Positions 1 to 5,144 of a stretch of 7,718 nt of DNA are shown piece after piece (positions within the stretch are counted from its first letter, which is position 1; each line of letters starts with the position of its first letter). A program made the position numbers and the translations under genes. Source of the DNA: Clostridia bacterium (GTDB taxonomy: Bacteria > Bacillota > Clostridia > Oscillospirales > Acutalibacteraceae); the NCBI GenBank assembly GCA_017614275.1, contig JAGACE010000025.1, positions 1-7,718 on the forward strand, written 5' to 3'. The notes beneath the pieces were generated by a model, which saw only the letters and a program-made list of their open reading frames with translations, did not search any database and was not told the origin of the DNA.

Positions 1-22
1 ATAAACACATCTAAAGATTGAA

Positions 23-36
23 CGCAATTAATTAAG
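23..36. promoter_or_regulatory. Possible OhrR-box operator upstream of ohrR-like gene
   Basis: The leader contains the core CAATTAATT (25-33), centred on the perfect palindrome AATTAATT (26-33). As recalled, known OhrR operators are AT-rich inverted repeats built on CAATT/AATTG half-sites; the left half-site is complete here and the right one departs at its outer bases. Its place about 45 nt before the start of an OhrR-like gene suggests autorepression. This is motif resemblance in a short AT-rich leader, and the window edge cuts the upstream region, so confidence is modest. No convincing -35/-10 pair was found in bases 1-65. Confidence 0.35.
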
Positions 37-67
37 CACACGAATCAATCGTGCGGAAAGCATAGAT

Positions 68-73
68 GGAGGA
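68..73 (+). promoter_or_regulatory. Ribosome binding site that sets the ohrR-like start
   Basis: GGAGGA sits 7 nt before the ATG at 81. An earlier in-frame ATG at 66 would place this purine tract inside the coding region and has no comparable site upstream, so the ATG at 81 is preferred. Confidence 0.75.
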
Positions 74-80
74 ACCCCGC

Positions 81-572
81 ATGGCCACCGACAAGAAACT
101 GACCGACAAAGCCCTGGACCACGTCTCGGAAGACGAACTCCTGAAACTGGACAATCAGCTCTGTTTTTCACTGTATGTCTGCTCCAAGGAAGTCATCAAA
201 CGCTACAAGCCCCTGCTGGAGCCCTACGGTCTCACCTACACCGGCTACATCACCATGATGGCGCTGTGGGAAAAAGACAATGTGAACGTCAAGGAACTCG
301 GCTCCCGCCTGTTCCTCGACTCCGGCACGCTGACTCCGCTGCTCAAGAAACTGGAAGCGCAGGGCTATGTCGAGCGCACCAGGGACCCGCGGGACGAGCG
401 AAACATCATCATCCGTCTGACCGACAAGGGCCGGGACCTCAAAAACATGGCCGTCTGTGTCCCCCGCCAGATGCTCGAGGGGCTGGAGATCGGCAACATG
501 AAGGCCGTCGTGCTCATGAAGACCCTCCACCAGCTCATGGACGCGTTCCAGGAGGACAACGAGAACGCCTGA
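81..572 (+). CDS. ohrR: OhrR-like MarR-family organic-peroxide-sensing repressor
   Basis: This 163-residue protein is a winged-helix MarR regulator of the OhrR type, which represses genes for organic hydroperoxide detoxification until a reactive cysteine is oxidised. The OhrR signature LDNQLCFSLY (residues 23-32) holds Cys28, which aligns with the sensing Cys15 of Bacillus subtilis OhrR. With the same offset of 13, the tyrosines that contact that cysteine (19, 29, 40 in B. subtilis) fall on Tyr32, Tyr42 and Tyr53, all present. The recognition helix region reads LDSGTLTPLLKKLE (79-92) and the wing contains RDPRDERN (101-108). Extra cysteines are Cys34 and Cys126. The start at 81 is chosen over the ATG at 66 because GGAGGA lies 7 nt upstream. 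No ohr peroxidase gene is in the window; it could lie beyond the left edge or elsewhere. The family call is strong; the inducer is inferred. Confidence 0.9.
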   Translation: MATDKKLTDKALDHVSEDELLKLDNQLCFSLYVCSKEVIKRYKPLLEPYGLTYTGYITMMALWEKDNVNVKELGSRLFLDSGTLTPLLKKLEAQGYVERTRDPRDERNIIIRLTDKGRDLKNMAVCVPRQMLEGLEIGNMKAVVLMKTLHQLMDAFQEDNENA

Positions 573-586
573 TCCGACAACGATAA

Positions 587-620
587 AAACGACCACCGGA
601 GCGGTGGTCGTTTCTTTTTT
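587..620. terminator. Bidirectional intrinsic terminator between convergent genes
   Basis: A perfect 12-bp stem (587-598 with 602-613) closes a 3-nt loop. A T-rich tail (611-620) follows on the + strand, and an A-run (585-589) gives a U-run for - strand transcription. It lies between the ohrR-like stop (570-572) and the deacetylase stop (620-622) and probably serves both genes. Confidence 0.9.
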
Positions 621-1684
621 CAGTTGCTGACGCCGTGGTGGACCGTGTAACCGCCGGGGACCAGCACTTCAAAGGTATAGCCGTGGTCGAGGCACCAGCG
701 GATCGTCTTGTCCATGGCGTTCACGGTATAGCTCTTGACATCGTGGCACAGGACGATGGACTTTTTCTGTTCTTTGACCGCTCTGACGATGTTCCTGTAG
801 ACCTCCTCGGAGGTATCGGCCCCGCCCGCGTCTCCGCAGGACACGTTCCAGTCATAGTAGGTCAGGCCCTTCTCCCCCGCCTGTCTGACGAGTTTGGTCA
901 TGATCCCGGACTTGTAGTTCCGGCTGACCGTATTCGAGCTCCCGCCGGGGAACCGGAACATGATCGTCGGCTTTCCGGTCTGCTTTTTGACCAGGTCGTT
1001 CATCCGGTTGAAGTCGGCCCAGTAAGCGGAGGTCGACCGGTAGATCCTGGAATAGTCATGGCTGTACGTGTGGACCGCCACCGCGTGGCCGGCCCGGTAT
1101 TCTTTGGCGATGCACGCCTGGTAGTCCGGGCAGCAGTTCGTGACGAAGAAGGTCGCTTTGACCCCGTACTTGTCGAGGATGCCCAGCAGCTTGTCCGTAT
1201 AGGGGCCGGGCCCGTCGTCGAACGTCAGATAGATGACCTTCGACCCGTCCGCTTTCTGCGTCGTTTTCTTCGCTGCCAAGGCTTTTTTTGTCGTCGAGGC
1301 CTTTTTCGTCGTGGTCTTCTTCGCCGTGGTCTTCTTTTGGGTCGTCGTTTTCCCGGACGTCGTGGCCTTCTTCGTGGTCGTGGTCTTTTGGGACGTCGCA
1401 GTCTTCTTCGCCGTTGTCGTTTTCTTCGCGGCCGCCGTTTTTTTCGCGGCCGTCGTCTTTTTGGTCGTCGAAGGTTTCTTCGTGGTCGTCTTTTTGGTCG
1501 TGGTCGTCGTCTTTCTGGTCGCGGTCTCTGTGGTCAGCTGCAGGACCTGCGTGGTCCGCACGGGCTCTTCTCCCCGCAGATCCCGGACGCCCCTGACGAC
1601 GGCGCCGACCCCGATGCCGGCGGAGATCAGGACGAACAGCAGCGCCAGAAGGATGGCGATCGTGGTTCCGGTAAGGCGTTTCAT
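620..1684 (-). CDS. Membrane-anchored polysaccharide deacetylase (NodB domain) with Thr/Lys repeat linker
   Basis: This 354-residue protein belongs to carbohydrate esterase family 4, metal-dependent enzymes that remove N-acetyl groups from peptidoglycan or other surface glycans. Residues 8-30 form an uncleaved-looking membrane anchor or signal sequence. Residues 57-144 are a Thr/Lys/Ala linker with Lys-Lys pairs about every six residues. The NodB domain fills 149-354 with all expected motifs: TFDDGP (154-159, catalytic base and metal Asp), HTYSH (205-209, metal His), RFPGG (244-248), DWN (278-280) and CHD (313-315, catalytic His314). It should act outside the membrane. The cysteines at 184, 185, 191, 283, 313 and 331 are many for an exported domain. 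The ATG at 1684 is preferred because the protein then begins MKRL directly before the hydrophobic segment; an in-frame TTG at 1735 adds 17 residues but lacks a ribosome site. Even at 1684 the ribosome site is weak (AGAAAGAAG, 13 nt away). The exact substrate is unknown. Confidence 0.88.
   Translation of the reverse strand: MKRLTGTTIAILLALLFVLISAGIGVGAVVRGVRDLRGEEPVRTTQVLQLTTETATRKTTTTTKKTTTKKPSTTKKTTAAKKTAAAKKTTTAKKTATSQKTTTTKKATTSGKTTTQKKTTAKKTTTKKASTTKKALAAKKTTQKADGSKVIYLTFDDGPGPYTDKLLGILDKYGVKATFFVTNCCPDYQACIAKEYRAGHAVAVHTYSHDYSRIYRSTSAYWADFNRMNDLVKKQTGKPTIMFRFPGGSSNTVSRNYKSGIMTKLVRQAGEKGLTYYDWNVSCGDAGGADTSEEVYRNIVRAVKEQKKSIVLCHDVKSYTVNAMDKTIRWCLDHGYTFEVLVPGGYTVHHGVSN
1253..1516 (-). repeat. 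In-gene repeat encoding a Thr/Lys linker of roughly 18-nt period
   Basis: The deacetylase segment 57-144 is almost entirely Thr, Lys, Ala and Ser. Lys-Lys pairs fall at 64, 69, 75, 81, 87, 93, 105, 117, 122, 127, 133 and 139, and positions 99/100 and 111/112 are the same register with the first Lys replaced by Gln or Gly. The step is six residues with a few of five, so the DNA repeats at about 18 nt with degenerate units. Such a cationic, flexible segment would suit spanning an anionic cell wall. Confidence 0.9.
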
Positions 1685-1726
1685 AGGCAGGAAAAACTTC
1701 TTTCTAAGGTGGTCATTCGGTATTCT

Positions 1727-1755
1727 ATTGTACAAATGAACTGCCCCGGGCGCAA
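1727..1755 (-). promoter_or_regulatory. Candidate promoter of the deacetylase gene
   Basis: On the - strand, TACAAT (1732-1727, one mismatch to TATAAT) lies 17 nt after TTGCGC (1755-1750, a weak -35 match). Transcription would start near 1720, leaving a leader of about 36 nt before the ATG at 1684, and would exclude the TTG start at 1735. The -35 half falls inside the loop of the neighbouring hairpin. The match is partial. Confidence 0.35.
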
Positions 1756-1774
1756 GGTCCGGGGCAGTTTTTTT
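1739..1774 (+). terminator. Strong hairpin with U-tract on the + strand, between two - strand genes
   Basis: An 11-bp GC-rich stem (1739-1749 with 1759-1769) closes a 9-nt loop and is followed on the + strand by seven T (1768-1774). Read on the - strand, the tail is only UUCAUUUG, a weaker terminator for the DUF308 gene that stops at 1781. It may serve both directions, but the better signal opposes both flanking genes. Confidence 0.75.
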
Positions 1775-1780
1775 CGGGTT

Positions 1781-2356
1781 TTATTCGTCCACATCTTTGA
1801 AGTACCTGGGCTGTGCCCCTGCCTTCTGCGCTTTGATCAGATGGACGTCCAGGGCAAGGTACCCCGCGCCCATCGCCAGCAGGGCCAGGCCCACCGGGAC
1901 GGCGATGAGGAACGCGCCCGCCACGTCCGAGGACAGCGCCACGATGCCGAGGACCACGAAGGCCGCTCCGGCGATCAGGACGCCGGCAAAGACGCCTTTG
2001 TTCTCCACGAAGCGTCTGGCCAGGAAGCCGATGAGCACCAGGGTCAGGCCGCCGAGGATCAGCAGGAGCCCGTACAGTACCGTGAGCACGCGGGATGTCC
2101 CGTCCGGATGCTGCAGGAACAGGGCGCCGAAGAGGATGTCTGCGATGGCGTTGAGCAGGACCGGGAACGCGAACAGCAGGAACCCGCCGAACACGAAATA
2201 GAAGATCGCGGTGACGATGCCGGTGACCAGCAGGACCAGGCCGATGATCGTGGCCACGGTGGAGACCGCTCCGACGGGCGAGGCGATGCACATGAGTCCG
2301 GCGGCGATCAGCAGCAGGCCGATGACCGCCAGGAAGATCTTGAATGCAGTTTTCAT
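1781..2356 (-). CDS. DUF308/HdeD-like multi-pass membrane protein
   Basis: This 191-residue protein is very hydrophobic, with about six membrane helices near residues 6-25, 29-53, 57-80, 88-112, 120-142 and 148-170, and a short polar C-terminal tail. The repeated small-residue pattern, with a helix break at a Pro after the first helix and a following Gly-rich helix ending in VTGI, resembles the HdeD/DUF308 family. HdeD is linked to acid resistance in Escherichia coli; for Bacillota members the role is unknown, so no function is assigned. The ATG at 2356 has AAGGAAGGG about 7 nt upstream on the - strand. The gene is divergent from the TagF-like operon and lies upstream of the deacetylase on the same strand, but a hairpin and a candidate promoter separate the latter two. 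It could also be an unrelated small membrane protein of similar architecture. Confidence 0.72.
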   Translation of the reverse strand: MKTAFKIFLAVIGLLLIAAGLMCIASPVGAVSTVATIIGLVLLVTGIVTAIFYFVFGGFLLFAFPVLLNAIADILFGALFLQHPDGTSRVLTVLYGLLLILGGLTLVLIGFLARRFVENKGVFAGVLIAGAAFVVLGIVALSSDVAGAFLIAVPVGLALLAMGAGYLALDVHLIKAQKAGAQPRYFKDVDE

Positions 2357-2403
2357 GACAGATCCCTTCCTTTCAGGAGTTCGTTCATCGCTATCTTACC
2401 ATA

Positions 2404-2409
2404 ATTATA
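2404..2409 (-). promoter_or_regulatory. Candidate -10 box for the DUF308 gene
   Basis: A perfect TATAAT on the - strand lies 47 nt before the ATG at 2356, in an AT-rich island within GC-rich DNA. No good -35 sits at 16-18 nt; TTGATG is present but 23 nt away. Confidence 0.45.
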
Positions 2410-2443
2410 TCTTGATTGCTATGGAAAAGAGACATCAATATAT
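2407..2443. repeat. Imperfect inverted repeat between divergent promoters
   Basis: Arms ATATCTTGAT (2407-2416) and ATCAATATAT (2434-2443) match in 9 of 10 positions as an inverted repeat around a 17-nt spacer. The left arm overlaps the - strand -10 box, and the right arm ends just before the + strand TATAAT. This could be an operator shared by both promoters or a by-product of AT-rich promoter sequence. Confidence 0.45.
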
Positions 2444-2451
2444 GGTATAAT
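2443..2451 (+). promoter_or_regulatory. Extended -10 promoter of the teichoic-acid-like operon
   Basis: TGGTATAAT combines a perfect TATAAT (2446-2451) with the TGn extension, which can compensate for the absence of a clear -35 at 16-18 nt. Transcription would start near 2458, close to the AGGAGG ribosome site (2467-2472) that precedes the ATG at 2483 by 10 nt. Confidence 0.65.
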
Positions 2452-2482
2452 TTATTGACTTTTTTCAGGAGGCTACGTTTCC

Positions 2483-4336
2483 ATGGCAAATCTTGGATCC
2501 AACGCGGGCAAGGTCCTCATGAGGAACCGTCTGCCCGAGCAGCTGGTGTACGCGCAGATCACGGACGTGGAGTGGGAGCGCATCCACATGCACCTCACCG
2601 TCCGCATCGAGCCGTCCGAACGCTTTGACCGCAGCGTTCCGCTGGACTTCTATCTGGTGGCCGCCTATCTCAAAGCAAACGCGAAGTTCAAGGCGGAACT
2701 GCTCGACGAGAACACCTACCGGCTGTCCCTCAACGTGACGAACATGGGCGCTGTCATGTGTGTCCCGACCGGCACCTACACCATCTACGCCTGTCAGGGG
2801 ACCGACATCCTCTGCGCCCCGGAAGTGGCGCCGGAACTGGCCCCGCAGCTGCAGGACAAGTCCCGCATGTTCCTTCACAACAACAAGACGAAGGGCTACT
2901 GCGTCAATTTCTCCGTCACGGAAGACGAAGAGGACCTGGGCATCATCCTGAACATCATGGATCTCTCCAAGTCCGGCCTGAAAGTCTTCAACGAGGACGA
3001 CCGTCCCGACATCCGGCCCACCGGTCTGGCGAAGATCAAAAAGGATCTCCACAAGAGATACGTCAAAGCCGGCCGGAAGTTCATGATCTGGGACTACAAC
3101 ACCCTCCACGACCTGAACCGCCTCCTCCGCGGGAAGAACGCGAAGAAGACCATCCTGTTCATGAGCGAGCAGAGCGAGAAGCTCGGCACGAACATCATGA
3201 GCGTCGCCGACCGCATGGTGGAACGCGGCATGGACAAGGACTACGACCTGATCTACTCCGCCCGCGCCACCGTGGCCAATCCCCATTACGGCATCCCGAG
3301 CTGGCTGAAAGTCCTTCAGAAGCTGGCCAAAGCCGACATGGTCTTCCTGGACGACCACGCCCCCATCCTGGACTGGATCTACCTCAACGAGGACACCACC
3401 CTTGTCCAGCTCTGGCACGCGGGCGCCGGCTTCAAGTCCTCCGGCTACAGCCGCTGGGGCCACACGGGCTGTCCCGCACCGAACGGCTGCCATCGCCAGT
3501 ACAAGTACGGCATCGCCGGCAGCCGGCACATCGCCCACTTCTTCTCGGAAGTCTGGGGCATCAACACCGAAAACGTCCTGCCCACCGGCATGCCCCGCAT
3601 GGACGAGTTTCTGGACCCCGACTACCGGGCCGCCAAGGAAGTCGAGCTGCGGGAACAGTATCCGTTCATCAACGGAAAGAAGGTCATCCTGTTCGCGCCC
3701 ACCTACCGGGGCAAGAACCACTTCGACGCCCACTATCCGTACCAGCTCATCGACTTTAAGCGGCTCTATGAGTTCTGCGGCGATGAATACGTCGTCCTGT
3801 TCAAGATGCACCCCTGGGTGTCCGAGGCCGTCCCCATCCCGAAGGGCATGGAAGACCGCTTCGCGGACGTCAACAAATACCCGAACATCAACGACCTGTT
3901 CTACGTGACCGACCTGCTCATCACGGACTACTCCTCCAACATCTTCGAGTTCTCCCTGATGCGCAAGCCCATGCTCTTCTTCGCCTTCGACGAGATCCAG
4001 TACTCATTCTCCCGGGGCTTCCACAGAGCCTATGAGGAGTCCGCTCCGGGCAAGGTCTGCCGCACGTTCGACGAGGTCATGACCGCGCTGGAGACCCGGG
4101 ACTTCGATTACGAAAAAGTGGAAGAATACGTCGACGTCCATTTCGATTACATCGATTCCGGCGCCTCCGACCGGGTCATCGACTGGATCGTCCTCGGGAA
4201 CATCCCGGAAGACATCCGGGCCGACATCCGCGCCGTCGAGGAAGACGTCGAACGGCTCCACTATCTTGACTTCTCCTCCCTCACCCCGGTCGATGAGACG
4301 GACGAGGAAGAAGAAAAGCAGGACACGCACGACTGA
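2483..4336 (+). CDS. TagF/TarL-like CDP-alditol (glycerol/ribitol) phosphotransferase
   Basis: This 617-residue protein belongs to the CDP-glycerol glycerophosphotransferase family (Glyphos_transf), which moves polyol-phosphate from a CDP carrier onto a growing teichoic acid or capsule chain at the inner membrane face. The catalytic domain covers about 217-600. Visible motifs are LWHAGAGFK (310-318) with likely catalytic His312, APTYRG (405-410), KMHPW (441-445) with His443 matching the second conserved His, and TDYSS (481-485), which binds the donor phosphates in TagF. Residues 1-170 form a strand-rich, poorly recognised N-terminal region without a membrane helix, and the C-terminus is highly acidic. 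At 617 residues it is shorter than B. subtilis TagF (746) and longer than TagB (381). The ATG at 2483 follows AGGAGG. It heads the operon, 26 nt before a CDP-forming enzyme. Members with glycerol or ribitol donors cannot be told apart here; the neighbours favour a non-glycerol alditol. Confidence 0.88.
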   Translation: MANLGSNAGKVLMRNRLPEQLVYAQITDVEWERIHMHLTVRIEPSERFDRSVPLDFYLVAAYLKANAKFKAELLDENTYRLSLNVTNMGAVMCVPTGTYTIYACQGTDILCAPEVAPELAPQLQDKSRMFLHNNKTKGYCVNFSVTEDEEDLGIILNIMDLSKSGLKVFNEDDRPDIRPTGLAKIKKDLHKRYVKAGRKFMIWDYNTLHDLNRLLRGKNAKKTILFMSEQSEKLGTNIMSVADRMVERGMDKDYDLIYSARATVANPHYGIPSWLKVLQKLAKADMVFLDDHAPILDWIYLNEDTTLVQLWHAGAGFKSSGYSRWGHTGCPAPNGCHRQYKYGIAGSRHIAHFFSEVWGINTENVLPTGMPRMDEFLDPDYRAAKEVELREQYPFINGKKVILFAPTYRGKNHFDAHYPYQLIDFKRLYEFCGDEYVVLFKMHPWVSEAVPIPKGMEDRFADVNKYPNINDLFYVTDLLITDYSSNIFEFSLMRKPMLFFAFDEIQYSFSRGFHRAYEESAPGKVCRTFDEVMTALETRDFDYEKVEEYVDVHFDYIDSGASDRVIDWIVLGNIPEDIRADIRAVEEDVERLHYLDFSSLTPVDETDEEEEKQDTHD

Positions 4337-4362
4337 ACCGAACCCCAAAGGAGGTTTCTGAT

Positions 4363-5142
4363 ATGAATATCGCTCTGATCTTTGCCGGCGGCAGCGGCGT
4401 CCGGATGGGCGCCGGCATCCCGAAACAGTTCCTGGAGATCAACTCCATGCCGGTCCTGGTGCACACGGTCCGCCTGTTCCAGTGGCATACCATGATCGAC
4501 AAGATCTACATCTCCACGCTGGAGGACTACATCCCCTACGTGGAATCCCTCGTGGAGGAGTACCGCCTGAACAAGGTGGCCGACGTCATCCCCGGCGGGG
4601 CGAGCGCTCAGGACACCATCTACAATCTGCTGAAAAAAGCGGAATCCGAGAACCCCGACGACAGCATCGTGCTCCTGCACGACGGCGTCCGCCCGTTCGT
4701 CTCCTACGATGTCATCACCGAGAACATCGAGACGGCGAAGGAAAAGGGCAACGCCATCACCTGCACGCCCTGCTTCGAGACCATTCTTCTGAGCCACGAC
4801 GGCGAAGGCGTCGACCAGGTCCCCTACCGGAAGGACACCTTCGCAGCCCAGGCGCCGCAGAGTTTCGTCCTGAAGGACATCATCGCCGCCCACGACCGCA
4901 TCCGCGCGACGGAGACCGGCTATGAGAACATGGTGGACAACTGCACCATCTGTCATACCCTCGGCATCCCCGTCCACATGGTGGAAGGCAACCGGGGCAA
5001 CATCAAAGTCACCACTCCGGAAGACGTGTACATGTTCCGCGCCCTGCTGCAGTACCGTGAGAACGAGCAGACCTTCGGCTTCGGTCTCACCAACGGCAAC
5101 CGCACGAAGATCAACACCTTCCGCAAACCGAAAGAGGACTGA
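4363..5142 (+). CDS. IspD/TarI-family cytidylyltransferase, probably alditol- or ketose-phosphate specific
   Basis: This 259-residue enzyme should join CTP and a sugar- or alditol-phosphate to give a CDP-activated precursor and pyrophosphate. The nucleotide-binding loop AGGSGVRMGAGIPKQF (8-23) carries Arg14 and Lys21, the usual CTP-phosphate ligands. HDGVRP (106-111) supplies the metal-binding Asp107, APQSF (164-168) follows Arg156, and NIKVTTPED (213-221) carries Lys215. The GGxxRxxS motif of classical IspD reads GGASAQDT (78-85), with Ala82 for Arg and Thr85 for Ser, as in a side branch often annotated IspD2. Its setting between a TagF-like transferase and an SDR argues against the methylerythritol pathway and for a TarI-like role. 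AAAGGAGG lies 8 nt before the ATG. It starts 26 nt after the transferase and ends 2 nt before the SDR. Ribitol-, arabinitol- and mannitol-phosphate enzymes are all possible readings. Confidence 0.85.
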   Translation: MNIALIFAGGSGVRMGAGIPKQFLEINSMPVLVHTVRLFQWHTMIDKIYISTLEDYIPYVESLVEEYRLNKVADVIPGGASAQDTIYNLLKKAESENPDDSIVLLHDGVRPFVSYDVITENIETAKEKGNAITCTPCFETILLSHDGEGVDQVPYRKDTFAAQAPQSFVLKDIIAAHDRIRATETGYENMVDNCTICHTLGIPVHMVEGNRGNIKVTTPEDVYMFRALLQYRENEQTFGFGLTNGNRTKINTFRKPKED

Positions 5143-5144
5143 TC

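Noticed and set aside
36..54. Short inverted repeat CACGA/TCGTG (39-43 and 49-53) before the ohrR-like gene
   Set aside because: Five-base arms with a 5-nt spacer are weak and could occur by chance; kept only as a note.
1253..1516. Possible CRISPR or minisatellite array
   Set aside because: The units are degenerate, about 18 nt with no spacers, and keep the reading frame of an obvious low-complexity protein linker.
1685..1735. TTG start at 1735 for the deacetylase
   Set aside because: It has no ribosome site, adds a polar segment before the membrane anchor and overlaps the candidate -10 box.
635..2404. A 589-codon open frame on the + strand opposite the deacetylase and DUF308 genes
   Set aside because: It is antisense to two genes with clear family motifs, its translation is Arg/Gly/Asp-rich without domain features, and such frames are expected from strong G/C third-position bias.
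2465..3811. A 448-codon open frame on the - strand opposite the TagF-like gene
   Set aside because: It overlaps conserved catalytic motifs on the + strand, has a Val/His/Asp-rich composition typical of antisense frames and has no convincing ribosome site.
4363..5142. Call as housekeeping IspD of the methylerythritol phosphate pathway
   Set aside because: The GGxxRxxS motif is altered and the neighbours are teichoic-acid-type genes, not ispF or other isoprenoid genes.
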